A stretch of DNA of 42,810 nucleotides from Chitinophaga pinensis (GTDB lineage Bacteria; Bacteroidota; Bacteroidia; B-17B0; Aurantibacillaceae): positions 1 through 42,810 of the forward strand of contig CAMCZO010000011.1 of assembly GCA_945887955.1 (NCBI GenBank). The letters run 5' to 3'. Below, in pieces: positions 14,670-23,940 of the stretch (the stretch's first letter is position 1; every line of letters begins with the position of its first letter). Made by a program: the position numbers and the translations under genes. The notes beneath the pieces are model-generated. The model ran no database searches, was not told the origin of the DNA, and saw nothing but the letters and a program-made list of their open reading frames with translations.

Positions 14670-16244
14670 TTAAAAAGAAGGTTCATTAAAGTCTTCAATA
14701 TCATTTCTCTTAATAATATCATTAGGAGAATCATCTACTCTGTCCCAATTTTTAGAAGCAACAGTTTTAGTGCCGTTATTTAAAAAATCGCTATTATGTT
14801 CGAGAGCAGACGAATTATTATAAATAATATCTTGTCCCTCGGTATCTAAATCTGCAAATTTTGCAAATTGCCCAATAAACCTAAGGTTAACGTCATCTAA
14901 AGCACCATGTCTATTTTTTGCAATAATAATTTCTGCTCGTCCAGCAGTAGACACATTATTTTCGTCTACCAATATTTTATAGTATTCTGCTCTATAAATA
15001 AACATAACCATATCGGCATCTTGTTCAATAGCGCCCGATTCACGTAAATCACTTAATTGGGGACGTTTAGTGTTACCAGGTCGATTCTCTACCTGACGAC
15101 TTAATTGTGATAATGCAATGATTGGAATATCAAGTTCTTTTGCTAAACTTTTTAAACCACGAGAGATTGTACTAATTTCTTGTTCTCGGTTTCCTTTTCC
15201 ATCAGGCCCGCCACTCATTAATTGCAAATAATCAATAATAATTAATTCTACTTTCTGATTTTCTTTTAATCGGCGTGCTTTAGCTCTTAATTCAAAAAGA
15301 GACAGGGCAGGAGTATCATCAATATATAATGGAGCTGAAGACAGTTTTTTTATGCGTTCGTTTAGTTGAACAAACTCATGATTATCTAAATTGCCTTTTA
15401 ATATTTTACTTTGATGTATTTCTGTTTCGCTAGATATTAAACGCTTTACCAATTGTATGCTACTCATTTCTAAACTAAAAATTGCAACTGGTTTATTAAA
15501 ATCAACAGATGCATTTTTGGCCATGCTTAATACAAATGCAGTTTTTCCCATACCAGGTCTAGAGGCAATAACCATTAAATCAGATTTTTGCCATCCCCCA
15601 GTAATTCTATCAATAGCAGTAAATCCGCTTGGCACTCCTAATAAACCATCTTTTTGATTAGCAGCAATTTCTATTTCATTAATTGCTTTAGCAATAAGCG
15701 TACTCATTTTATCATGCTGCCGACGAACATTAGAATCTAAAATTTCGAAAATATTTTTAGTTGTTTCATCTAATAATTCAAAAACATCAGTACCATCTTC
15801 ATAAGCCATTTTAATAGTGGCTGTACTTAAACGAATTAATTCGCGTTGAATAAATTTTTGAGCTACTATTCTAGCATGAAATTCTATATTGGCTGAAGAA
15901 GCTATTCGATTTGTTAGCGCAGATATATAATAAGCACCACCAACAATTTCTAATTCTCCTGTTCGTTTTAATTCTTGAGTAACAGTTAAAATATCAACTG
16001 GCTCCGAACGATTAAACAATGAAATCATGGCCGAATAAACGCGTTGATTTTGTTCTTTATAAAAAGCTTCATGACTAAGAATATCTATTACAGTGCTTAA
16101 TGCTTCTCGTTCTAAAAGCATGGCGCCTAAAACTGCTTCTTCTAATTCAATGGCTTGAGGAGGTAATTTTCCAATTTCGTTTACATTAGATATTGGAGAA
16201 ACTAAAGCTCGTTTTCGGGTTTTATTTTGATTGTCTTGATTCAT
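14670..16244 (-). CDS. dnaB: Replicative DNA helicase DnaB
   Basis: From the ATG at 16244 the protein is 524 residues, the usual size; an upstream in-frame start at 16274 gives a hydrophobic extension with no family match and is rejected. The N-terminal domain (ELEEAVLGAMLLEREAL) is followed by the RecA-like motor with SRPGMGKTAF (Walker A), SLEMSSIQLVKRL, IIIDYLQLMSGG (Walker B) and RESGAIEQDADMVMFIYR. It unwinds DNA as a hexamer at the replication fork. Ten bases downstream begins the broken ompA gene. Confidence 0.97.
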   Translation of the reverse strand: MNQDNQNKTRKRALVSPISNVNEIGKLPPQAIELEEAVLGAMLLEREALSTVIDILSHEAFYKEQNQRVYSAMISLFNRSEPVDILTVTQELKRTGELEIVGGAYYISALTNRIASSANIEFHARIVAQKFIQRELIRLSTATIKMAYEDGTDVFELLDETTKNIFEILDSNVRRQHDKMSTLIAKAINEIEIAANQKDGLLGVPSGFTAIDRITGGWQKSDLMVIASRPGMGKTAFVLSMAKNASVDFNKPVAIFSLEMSSIQLVKRLISSETEIHQSKILKGNLDNHEFVQLNERIKKLSSAPLYIDDTPALSLFELRAKARRLKENQKVELIIIDYLQLMSGGPDGKGNREQEISTISRGLKSLAKELDIPIIALSQLSRQVENRPGNTKRPQLSDLRESGAIEQDADMVMFIYRAEYYKILVDENNVSTAGRAEIIIAKNRHGALDDVNLRFIGQFAKFADLDTEGQDIIYNNSSALEHNSDFLNNGTKTVASKNWDRVDDSPNDIIKRNDIEDFNEPSF

Positions 16245-16517
16245 AAAAATTAATGTACTTAAACAAAAGTGCAACTTAATATCTTCATTTAAATTTACAT
16301 TTTCTTAATAAATTGTTTACAAGTATTATTCTCATGTCAAAGCCTTTTATTTTCAAGTATTTCAAGTCAATTCTAGTGTTAATAACAAGCTAATTCAATT
16401 ATAAACAGGTTGGCTGTTAAGTAATTGTTAGTTTTTTAATAGGCTTCATTCTCAATTAATTAAGCATTTATTCAAAATTTAGTGTTTGATTTATAGATTA
16501 TATTTACATTTTTAATT

Positions 16518-17459
16518 ATGAAAATTTTAATAGTTGACTCTAATCATTCGATACTTCATGAAACGCTTATTTCTAATGGGTTTTCATGTGATTTATTTTG
16601 GGATAAATCGGTAAATGAGTTAAAATCAATTTTACCAAATTACGATGGCTTAATAATAAGAAGTAGGTTTAAGATTGACAAAATATTATTAGAAAATTGT
16701 CCAAATTTAAAATGTATTGGAAGAGTTGGCGCAGGCATGGAAAATATTGATTTAGTATATGCTAAAGAAAGAGGGATTGTCTGTTTATGCGTGCCAGAAG
16801 GAAATAGAGATGCTGTTGGTGAACATGCTTTAGGTATGTTATTAATGCTTTTTAATAATTTAAAAAAAGCTGACAAAGAAATAAGACAAGGAAAATGGTT
16901 ACGCGAAGAAAATAGAGGGCTTGAGTTAAAGGGTAAAACAATTGGTATTATTGGGTTTGGGAATATGGGAAGTAGTTTTGCTAAAAAACTTTCTGGTTTT
17001 GATTGCAAAATTTTAGCTTTTGATAAATATAAAAATGGATTTACGAACGAATTTGTAAAGGAATCAACAATTCAGAAAATACAAGATGAATGTGATATAA
17101 TAAGTATACATCTTCCTCTTACAAACGAAACGCGTTTTATGATTAACGATGCTTTTATTAAAGCCTTTAAAAAAAATATTTATATCATTAATACCGCTCG
17201 AGGAAAATGTTTAGACACAGCTGACTTAGTAGAAGCAATTAAGTGCGGTAAAGTTTTAGGGGCTTGTTTAGATGTACTGGAATTCGAAAGCGATTCGTTT
17301 GAAGGGTTTGAAGAAAATCAATTGCCTGAATCAATGAAATATTTAATTCATTCTGATAAAGTTATTTTAAGTCCACATATTGCGGGCTGGACTCATGAAA
17401 GTAATTTTAAAATGAGTGAGTTAATCGCCATTAAAATGCTTTCAGTTTTAAAAATTTAA
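16518..17459 (+). CDS. D-isomer 2-hydroxyacid dehydrogenase (phosphoglycerate dehydrogenase-like)
   Basis: The 313-residue enzyme has the split N-terminal substrate domain (IRSRFKIDKILL) and an inserted NAD-binding domain with GIIGFGNMG, followed by SIHLPLTNETR, NTARGK (catalytic Arg) and SPHIAGWT (catalytic His). It closely follows short SerA-type 3-phosphoglycerate dehydrogenases, which start serine synthesis. Other D-hydroxyacids remain possible, as it lacks the ACT domain. Its 3' end overlaps the opposing lipoprotein gene by 12 bp. Confidence 0.88.
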   Translation: MKILIVDSNHSILHETLISNGFSCDLFWDKSVNELKSILPNYDGLIIRSRFKIDKILLENCPNLKCIGRVGAGMENIDLVYAKERGIVCLCVPEGNRDAVGEHALGMLLMLFNNLKKADKEIRQGKWLREENRGLELKGKTIGIIGFGNMGSSFAKKLSGFDCKILAFDKYKNGFTNEFVKESTIQKIQDECDIISIHLPLTNETRFMINDAFIKAFKKNIYIINTARGKCLDTADLVEAIKCGKVLGACLDVLEFESDSFEGFEENQLPESMKYLIHSDKVILSPHIAGWTHESNFKMSELIAIKMLSVLKI

Positions 17460-17912
17460 TACAATAGTTGGCGTTGTTACCACGTTAGATTTATTATCTT
17501 TCATGTCCACCATAAAAAATTCCAATTGAATTTTTTTGATTGCGTCACTAGGTCGAAACTGACTGAGAGGCAATTCAATTTCTCCAGTTATAGATTTGTT
17601 TTTGTAATATTCATTAGGCGTAACAAGAACGTATGAAAAAGCTAAGCCCTTTGAAAATTTATTAGAATCGGGATAAAAATAAGAAGGAATAACAACAATA
17701 TTTGAAGGGTCTGTTTTTTGATCTCTAAATAAATCGCCATCGCCATCTTCAAAACTAAATTTTAAAACTGCTGTATCTTGATTAGAATAAGGAGATTTTC
17801 CAGCTTTTTCAAAATCTATATAGGCAAGAACCGGCACGACATTTTCGGTTTTAGCCTTTACACAGGCAAAACAAATTAAACTTGCTAAAAATAAAATTAA
17901 TAGATTGCGCAT
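17448..17912 (-). CDS. Hypothetical lipoprotein
   Basis: 154 residues. Lipobox CFAC (Cys17) follows a short hydrophobic signal. The mature part has FEDGDGDLFRD and a long beta-rich tail. The FxDGDGD pattern is common in Bacteroidota secreted proteins; it may be calcium-binding, but this is not established. No functional assignment. Confidence 0.65.
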   Translation of the reverse strand: MRNLLILFLASLICFACVKAKTENVVPVLAYIDFEKAGKSPYSNQDTAVLKFSFEDGDGDLFRDQKTDPSNIVVIPSYFYPDSNKFSKGLAFSYVLVTPNEYYKNKSITGEIELPLSQFRPSDAIKKIQLEFFMVDMKDNKSNVVTTPTIVLNF

Positions 17913-17969
17913 GAATTAAGAATCAATATCTAAATTTACAAAAAAAAGAAAAGATTAAAAAACAATAAG

Positions 17970-18971
17970 TTGTTAAAAAACATAAATAGTATTTTTGATT
18001 GTAAATCAGAGCTTGATTTTTTAGAATTAAGTATCGACACATTTAATTTTCAATACCAAAATAATTTAGTTTATAAAAATTGGGTAGATTTATTAAAAGT
18101 TATTCCTAAACATGTTATTTCTCTTTCTGATATCCCATTTTTACCTATAGATTTTTTTAGAGACCAGGTGGTTATTTCGACACCTATTACCGAAAAAACA
18201 ATCAAATTTACAAGCAGTTCAACAACATCTTCTTTTCCATCCACACATTTTGTAAATGATATTATTTTTTACGAAAAAAGTTTTTTAACTAGTTTTGAAT
18301 TGTTTTATGGTTCAGTTCAGAACTATTGTGTTTTGGCTCTGTTGCCTAATTATTTGGAACGATCAGGATCTTCATTAGTATATATGTGTAAAAGATTAAT
18401 AGAAGAATCAAATCATCCATTATCAGGTTTTTTTTTGAACGATGTAGACGATTTAATATTAAAGATAAAGAAATTAAAAACGAGTAATCAAAAAGTTTTA
18501 TTGATTGGTGTTTCTTATGCTTTAATGGATTTGTGTGATAAGGAACTTGAATTGAGCGAACAATTTATTGTTATGGAAACAGGCGGAATGAAAGGTTTGA
18601 GAAAGGAGATGTTAAAACCTGAATTGCATAAATATTTAAAAAAAGGATTTAAAATAAATAATATTCAAAGCGAATATGGCATGACTGAATTATTAAGTCA
18701 GGCTTATAGTTTACAAAACGGATTGTTTCAAAATCCTCCTTGGATGAAATTTTTAATTAGAGAGATAAACGATCCTTTAATGATAAGAAATGATAATAAA
18801 ACAGGAGGCATAAATGTGATAGATTTAGCTAATCAAAATTCATGCGCTTTTATTGCAACAAAAGATTTAGGTCGTTTGGTTAAAAATAATAACATAGAGT
18901 TCCTTGAATTAATGGGACGTTATGATCATAGCGATACAAGGGGTTGTAACTTAATGATAGATAATTTTTAA
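17970..18971 (+). CDS. LuxE-like acyl-protein synthetase / adenylating enzyme
   Basis: A 333-residue member of the adenylate-forming superfamily. FTSSSTTSSFPSTH (residues about 80-93) resembles the phosphate-binding loop of LuxE and phenylacetate-CoA ligases. SEYGMTELLSQAY and GRYDHSDTRGCNLM resemble later core motifs. LuxE activates fatty acids to acyl-AMP for reductase or protein transfer, but no luxC-like reductase or acyl carrier is nearby. Start is TTG at 17970. The stop overlaps the convergent pyrB by 4 bp. Confidence 0.75.
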   Translation: MLKNINSIFDCKSELDFLELSIDTFNFQYQNNLVYKNWVDLLKVIPKHVISLSDIPFLPIDFFRDQVVISTPITEKTIKFTSSSTTSSFPSTHFVNDIIFYEKSFLTSFELFYGSVQNYCVLALLPNYLERSGSSLVYMCKRLIEESNHPLSGFFLNDVDDLILKIKKLKTSNQKVLLIGVSYALMDLCDKELELSEQFIVMETGGMKGLRKEMLKPELHKYLKKGFKINNIQSEYGMTELLSQAYSLQNGLFQNPPWMKFLIREINDPLMIRNDNKTGGINVIDLANQNSCAFIATKDLGRLVKNNNIEFLELMGRYDHSDTRGCNLMIDNF

Positions 18972-19897
18972 TCGCTCTGGCGCCCTGCAAGTAAAAACAT
19001 TACCGCCATTCTAATAGCAACTCCATTTTCAACTTGATCGAGAATGATAGATTGATCGCTATCTGCAACATCGCTTGTTATTTCTACACCACGATTTATT
19101 GGGCCTGGATGCATAACTATTATCTTTTTAGACAAACTATTCAGCAGAGCTTTGTCTAGGCCATACATCATAGTATATTCCCTAAGTGATGGAAAATATT
19201 TAATTTCCTGTCGTTCTAATTGAATACGAAGCATATTTGCTACATCACACCATTCCAAAGCTTTTCTCAAATTCAACTCTACTTCAACATCTAAACTTTT
19301 AATATATTTTGGAATTAAAGTTTGTGGCCCGCATACTTTAACTAATGCTCCTAATTTTTGCAAGCAAAATATATTTGAAAGTGCTACTCGAGAGTGTAAT
19401 ATATCTCCCACAATGACTATCTTTTTTCCTTTTAAATTACCTAACTTTTCCTGCATAGAAAAAGCATCTAATAAAGCTTGAGTTGGATGTTCGTGTGAGC
19501 CATCACCAGCATTAATAATTTTGGCATTTACTTTTTTTGATAAAAAAATAGCAGCACCAGGACTAGCATGGCGCATAACCAGCATGTCTACTTTCATCGC
19601 TAAAATATTATTTACTGTATCAACGAGTGTTTCTCCTTTTTTAACAGAAGAAGTTGAGGCGGAAAAATTTACGACGTCTGCGCTAAGCCTTTTTTGAGCA
19701 AGTTCAAAAGACAAACGTGTTCTTGTAGAATTTTCGAAGAATAAATTAGCTACAGTAATATCGCGAAGAGATGGAACTTTTTTAATAGGACGATTAATAA
19801 CGTCTTTAAAATTTTGAGCGGTACTTAAAATTAATTCAATATCTAATTTAGTAAGTTGTTTAATTCCGAGTAGGTGATTTACGCTTAGATTGCTCAT
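18968..19897 (-). CDS. pyrB: Aspartate carbamoyltransferase catalytic subunit
   Basis: The 309-residue enzyme contains FENSTRTRLSFE (carbamoyl-phosphate loop), GDGSHEHPTQALLD and HPGPINRGVEI, the diagnostic motifs of PyrB, and has standard length. It condenses carbamoyl phosphate and aspartate in pyrimidine synthesis. It follows pyrR and a DinB-like gene on the same strand. No regulatory pyrI is adjacent. ATG at 19897. Confidence 0.97.
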   Translation of the reverse strand: MSNLSVNHLLGIKQLTKLDIELILSTAQNFKDVINRPIKKVPSLRDITVANLFFENSTRTRLSFELAQKRLSADVVNFSASTSSVKKGETLVDTVNNILAMKVDMLVMRHASPGAAIFLSKKVNAKIINAGDGSHEHPTQALLDAFSMQEKLGNLKGKKIVIVGDILHSRVALSNIFCLQKLGALVKVCGPQTLIPKYIKSLDVEVELNLRKALEWCDVANMLRIQLERQEIKYFPSLREYTMMYGLDKALLNSLSKKIIVMHPGPINRGVEITSDVADSDQSIILDQVENGVAIRMAVMFLLAGRQSD

Positions 19898-19956
19898 TTT
19901 TTTGAAACACGAATTTCAAAAGTTAAAGGTAGCTTTTATTTTTCAATTAAAAAACT

Positions 19957-20445
19957 TTATTTTAGGTATCTCTCTTTTATAATAAACAAATGATGAAGCG
20001 AATGTCCACAAATAGCTATCCCTATGTCATTTACAGTTAGTTCTCCCGCTGGCATTATTCCTTTGGAAAAGAGACTATTCGAAGAAAAATTTTTGAAAAG
20101 ACTAATTGTGGAACTTCTCAAATTAACCCACTCTTCTTTAATATCGGGTAATAATCTCAAATTCGCTTCGCTATTAGTTGCATATTTATTTTCATCAAAC
20201 GATTGAGATGGCTGTGTTTCTCCTCTTGCAAAACTTAAAGCTCTTGTACAAAAAATGCGCTCAGTATCCATACAATGAATTAAAACTTCTTTAATAGTCC
20301 ACTTACCCTGAGAGTAGCTATAGTTTTCTTGGTTAGGAAGTATGGACTCAATTAATTTTAAAGCCTCTGAATGAGATTCGGCAAGGGCATTCAATACATT
20401 TTTTTCTTTTACTAAACTGATGTATTTTTTTAAATAATCACCCAT
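19957..20445 (-). CDS. DinB-like (DfsB-type) metal-binding protein
   Basis: This 162-residue four-helix-bundle protein has the widely spaced histidines of the DinB/YfiT family: IHCMDTERIF near residue 56 and GHSLHHLFII near the end, which would bind one divalent metal. Family members are thiol-dependent transferases or detoxification proteins; the specific role is unknown. It lies between pyrR and pyrB with short gaps (26 and 59 bp). Confidence 0.85.
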   Translation of the reverse strand: MGDYLKKYISLVKEKNVLNALAESHSEALKLIESILPNQENYSYSQGKWTIKEVLIHCMDTERIFCTRALSFARGETQPSQSFDENKYATNSEANLRLLPDIKEEWVNLRSSTISLFKNFSSNSLFSKGIMPAGELTVNDIGIAICGHSLHHLFIIKERYLK

Positions 20446-20471
20446 CGTTTATTTTTGTAAGAGGGTTGGAT

Positions 20472-21005
20472 TTATTTATCTAAAAGAGTTATTTTATCAA
20501 TTCCTTCACTTTCTTTCCATTCTACCCTAACATTTTGTGTTGCAATAGAATCGATCGTAATTCCGATATATTTAGCTTGAATAGGCACATGGCGGAATAA
20601 TCTTCTATCTACCAAAACTAATAATTCAACATCGTTTGGCCTTCCAAATGCCTGAATTGCATCAAGTCCTGCTCGTATCGTTCTGCCTGTAAATAGAACG
20701 TCATCAATTAAAATCACGTTTTTATCTTCAATTATAAAATCAATATTTGTTCGGTTAGGAATAAGTTCTTTTTTTCTAAAATCATCACGATAAAATGTAA
20801 TATCTAATTCTCCACATTTAATGTTTTTAGTTTTTAAGATAGATTGTAATTCTTTTTGAATACGTTTAGCCAGAAAAATTCCGCGAGGTTGAAGCCCAAT
20901 AATAACGCTTTTACTAAAGTCATTATGAACTTCGATAAGTTGGCAACATAAACGTTTGATAGTGACATCAAACTTTTTTTTATCTAATAAAATTTTCGGC
21001 TTCAA
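20472..21005 (-). CDS. pyrR: PyrR-type phosphoribosyltransferase / pyrimidine regulator
   Basis: 177 residues. VILIDDVLFTGRTIRAGLDA is the PRPP-binding motif, and QPRGIFLAKRI and LVDRRLFRHVPIQAKYIG match PyrR. In Gram-positives PyrR binds RNA attenuators and also has uracil phosphoribosyltransferase activity. I see no convincing attenuator hairpin upstream here, so regulation is open. Translation probably starts at TTG 21005, 33 nt below the end of a dtd pseudogene. Confidence 0.92.
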   Translation of the reverse strand: MKPKILLDKKKFDVTIKRLCCQLIEVHNDFSKSVIIGLQPRGIFLAKRIQKELQSILKTKNIKCGELDITFYRDDFRKKELIPNRTNIDFIIEDKNVILIDDVLFTGRTIRAGLDAIQAFGRPNDVELLVLVDRRLFRHVPIQAKYIGITIDSIATQNVRVEWKESEGIDKITLLDK

Positions 21006-21038
21006 TTTTTTAATGTATATAAACAGGCACTAAGATAA

Positions 21039-21300
21039 TTATTTATTTTTACTATCAATAATTATGATCATAGGGCTATCATTTAACAAATCAATTTAAC
21101 TATTGGCTCCAAATTTACATGAAAGACAGAGCTCTTGTGTATTTTTTGATATTTCAGAAATAAATTGTGTGTATAATTTAATAGCAAATTGAGGCTGAGC
21201 TAATTTCAAAAAAGATGAGATTACCTTTATTTATTTCGGAAAAAAGAGTAAATTGGTTTATAACAAAAATATCTGCAAATAAAATATCATTTACATTCAT
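21039..21300 (-). pseudogene. dtd: Decayed D-aminoacyl-tRNA deacylase (dtd) fragment
   Basis: Three frames in a row reconstruct the C-terminal half of DTD. Segment one (21300-21220) encodes ILFADIFVINQFTLFSEINK, with the QFTLF active-site motif. After an apparent 2-base loss, segment two (21218-21099) reads SSFLKLAQPQFAIKLYTQFI, then SEISKN and CKFGAN. After a stop and another shift, segment three (21095-21039) reads IDLLNDSPMIIIIDSKNK, matching DTD's LLNDGPVTIIIDS ending. The N-terminal half is missing; the upstream gene ends right beside it. The enzyme normally clears D-amino acids from tRNAs. Confidence 0.85.
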
Positions 21301-21314
21301 AAGAAAAAAAATGA

Positions 21315-22454
21315 TTATAATTTAAACCGATAACCCAGGCCATATTCAAAATTATAGGCAACGGCAAAATGTGTTCGTAATCCAAAATGTGCAATTAAAC
21401 CCGTTTTAGAATAATATCTTACCCCAAGTCTATTCACAATAAGCTCATCTGGATTTGTTTTTTGAAAAAAATAATATCCAAGTTCAAATGGAAAGCTTAA
21501 TCGCCCGACGTTATATGAATAACCTAATTTAATACTCATTCTTAATTGATCAATTCCTTGAGCTTTATTTTTAAAAACATTCTCATAATCAATTAAATAA
21601 TTTTGATCATAAAAAACATCTATTCCTAAAACATATTTATGTGAATTTCTTAAATTACGTTGATAAGCAAAAGAATAAACAAATGTTTTTAAAATAGGTG
21701 ACGCGATTTGTTTTTGATTAAGACCAATGGCTGTAAAAAAGATTAACTCGTTTTTTGATTTTGTTTTTGTGGAAGAATCTATTTTAGGAATACATTGGTT
21801 TGCCTTAGACTGAATTGAGTAATTTAAACCTAGGTTTAGACTGGCTACATTTATTCCTAAATTTGGATTTTTAGCTTTTCCGTTACTAGCATGTGTAAAG
21901 GTAATACCGGGCTCAATTCTTAAAAGATTAGATAATTTAAAACGCCAAAAACATCTAAATTGAACAAAAGAATTAAAATGGCTTCCAATGGCTATATTTT
22001 CTTTATTTTCATTCGAATCATAACTTTTAGTGATATAAGTTAGCCCCCAACATAATCTTATACTTGGCCTTAATATTTTTGGAGTTTTATTTAAAGGTAT
22101 TTCAATATATGGAGAGGCTGTTAAAGCATAGCCTAATTGCAATGGGTTTTTAAAATCGATGCATTGTAAACTAATACCAATATCCGGTAAATTATTTTCT
22201 ATTTGCCATAATTTATTGCCAGAAGAAGATTTACCAATATTAAGCTCATAAATAGTAGGATTTCCCTTTACTAAATGACTTATATTACTTCGGTGAACTA
22301 GTATAAAGCCATTATTGACAACAGGCTTTATAAACCAAATTGAACTTGTATTTGCAATTGATTGAGCTAAAGCCTGAGATACAAATACAAAAATAAAAAA
22401 AAGATATGTTAACAGTTTGATTAGCAAGGCAACGAAATTATAAAAAATTAGCAA
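21315..22454 (-). CDS. Acyloxyacyl hydrolase / PagL-like lipid A deacylase
   Basis: A 379-residue outer-membrane protein with an N-terminal hydrophobic signal ending SQALAQ (residues 26-31). THASNGKAKNPNLGIN around residues 187-202 gives the His188-x-Ser190-Asn pattern seen in PagL-like 3-O-deacylases. The C-terminus ends in aromatic-rich beta strands (YNFEYGLGYRFKL), as expected for a barrel. It probably removes acyl chains from lipid A; the Glu of the triad cannot be fixed by eye. The downstream dtd gene is decayed. Confidence 0.75.
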   Translation of the reverse strand: MLIFYNFVALLIKLLTYLFFIFVFVSQALAQSIANTSSIWFIKPVVNNGFILVHRSNISHLVKGNPTIYELNIGKSSSGNKLWQIENNLPDIGISLQCIDFKNPLQLGYALTASPYIEIPLNKTPKILRPSIRLCWGLTYITKSYDSNENKENIAIGSHFNSFVQFRCFWRFKLSNLLRIEPGITFTHASNGKAKNPNLGINVASLNLGLNYSIQSKANQCIPKIDSSTKTKSKNELIFFTAIGLNQKQIASPILKTFVYSFAYQRNLRNSHKYVLGIDVFYDQNYLIDYENVFKNKAQGIDQLRMSIKLGYSYNVGRLSFPFELGYYFFQKTNPDELIVNRLGVRYYSKTGLIAHFGLRTHFAVAYNFEYGLGYRFKL

Positions 22455-22495
22455 ACCTTTTAGATTCGATTTAAAAAAATACTATATAAATTTAT

Positions 22496-22503
22496 TAAAT
22501 TTG
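22496..22503 (+). promoter_or_regulatory. Candidate -7 element of mazG
   Basis: TAAATTTG matches TAnnTTTG and ends three bases before the ATG at 22507, implying a leaderless mRNA and excluding the in-frame TTG at 22501. Confidence 0.5.
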
Positions 22504-22506
22504 CTT

Positions 22507-23280
22507 ATGATTGACGAAAGAGCAGCCTCATTTTTAAATTTGATAAAAATAATGGACGAACTGCGTGAAAAATGCCCATGGGACAAAAAACAAACCATTG
22601 AAAGTATTAGACATCTTACCATTGAAGAAACGTTTGAATTAAGTGATGCTATTTTAAAAAACGATTTAAACGAAATAAAAAAAGAATTAGGAGATCTTTT
22701 ACTTCACATTGTTTTTTATTCGAAAATTGCTAGCGAAACTAATGACTTTAATATAAAGGATGTGATTGATGGCTTGTGTGAAAAATTAATCTTTAGGCAT
22801 CCTCATGTATACGGTGACGTTAAAGCAGAAACCGAAGAACAAGTCAAACAAAACTGGGAGCAATTAAAACAAAAAGAAAAAGATGGTAATAAATCAGTTC
22901 TGTCAGGTGTTCCAAATAGCTTACCTGCCCTATTAAAGGCTTTTCGAATACAAGAAAAAGCACGTGCGGTTGGTTTTGATTGGGAAAAACCTGAACAAGT
23001 ATACGAAAAAGTAAAAGAAGAACTGGCAGAATTTGAAACAGAAATAAAATATGGTAATCAACAAAATGCTGAAAAAGAATTTGGAGATGTACTTTTCTCA
23101 TTAATCAACTATGCAAGATTTTTAAACATTAATCCTGAAGATGCATTAGAACAAACCAATAAAAAATTTATTAAACGATTTAATTATATGGAAAATAAAG
23201 TAAAAACTCAAGGAAAACAAATTAGCGATTGTAAATTAGAAGAGTTAGATATATATTGGAACGAAGCAAAACAAATTTAA
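22507..23280 (+). CDS. mazG: Nucleoside triphosphate pyrophosphohydrolase MazG
   Basis: The 257-residue protein contains two MazG domains. The first has ELREKCPWDKKQTIESIRHL, TIEETFELSDAI and KELGDLLLHIVFYSKIA; the second repeats VKEELAEFETE and EKEFGDVLFSLINYARF. Metal-binding EExxE and ExxD residues are in place. MazG hydrolyses NTPs to NMP and pyrophosphate and limits aberrant nucleotides and (p)ppGpp. It leads a run with the PAP2 and GT39 genes one to five bases apart. Confidence 0.95.
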   Translation: MIDERAASFLNLIKIMDELREKCPWDKKQTIESIRHLTIEETFELSDAILKNDLNEIKKELGDLLLHIVFYSKIASETNDFNIKDVIDGLCEKLIFRHPHVYGDVKAETEEQVKQNWEQLKQKEKDGNKSVLSGVPNSLPALLKAFRIQEKARAVGFDWEKPEQVYEKVKEELAEFETEIKYGNQQNAEKEFGDVLFSLINYARFLNINPEDALEQTNKKFIKRFNYMENKVKTQGKQISDCKLEELDIYWNEAKQI

Positions 23281-23281
23281 T

Positions 23282-23935
23282 TTGAAACTATTTTTAAAAA
23301 ATAACTGGCTGTTTTTATTTTTATACGTTTTAATATTAGCTTATTCAAGTTTCTATTTATTAAATTTTGAAAAAGCTGCCCTTCATCTTAAAATAAATAC
23401 GCTTGTTGGAGTTCCTTTTTTTGATTCGTTTTTTAAATACATTACTTATTTAGGTGATGGTATTTTTGCAGCGTTAATTGCTTTTGTTTTTTTATTTTTT
23501 AATATAAAAAAAGGGGGTTTTATTTTATTAAGTTATATAGCTTCAGGATTAACAAGCGCTTACTTAAAAAATCATGTGTTCGATATTAATAGGCCTCACT
23601 TTGTTTTTACTTATTTTATTAAAAACACGCAAATTAAATATATTGATGGCATTGATATGATTTCCCTTAACAGCTTCCCGAGCGGACATGCAACAACCTC
23701 ATTTGCAGTTTTTATAAGTCTTGCTCTATTATCAAAATCTCAATTAAATAAAATATGTTGTTTAGCTCTAGCAGTTTTAGGCGCTTTTAGCCGCGTATAT
23801 CTTTCTCAACATTGGCTAATAGATGTTACGATTGGAAGCTTAATTGGCTTAGGGTTTAGTTTGTTAATGTATATATTTATAATGCGCGAAAATTGTTTTC
23901 CTAAAATAAATAAGCCACTTTTTAAATTTAAATAA
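23282..23935 (+). CDS. PAP2-family membrane phosphatase
   Basis: 217 residues with about five or six membrane helices. The phosphatase motifs are KNHVFDINRP, SFPSGHATTSF and SRVYLSQHWLID. Spacing between the first Lys and Arg-Pro is one residue longer than the textbook motif. Enzymes of this type dephosphorylate undecaprenyl diphosphate, lipid A or phosphatidate. Neighbouring GT39 suggests lipid-linked substrates. Starts at TTG 23282, one base after the mazG stop. Confidence 0.87.
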   Translation: MKLFLKNNWLFLFLYVLILAYSSFYLLNFEKAALHLKINTLVGVPFFDSFFKYITYLGDGIFAALIAFVFLFFNIKKGGFILLSYIASGLTSAYLKNHVFDINRPHFVFTYFIKNTQIKYIDGIDMISLNSFPSGHATTSFAVFISLALLSKSQLNKICCLALAVLGAFSRVYLSQHWLIDVTIGSLIGLGFSLLMYIFIMRENCFPKINKPLFKFK

Positions 23936-23940
23936 GAAAT

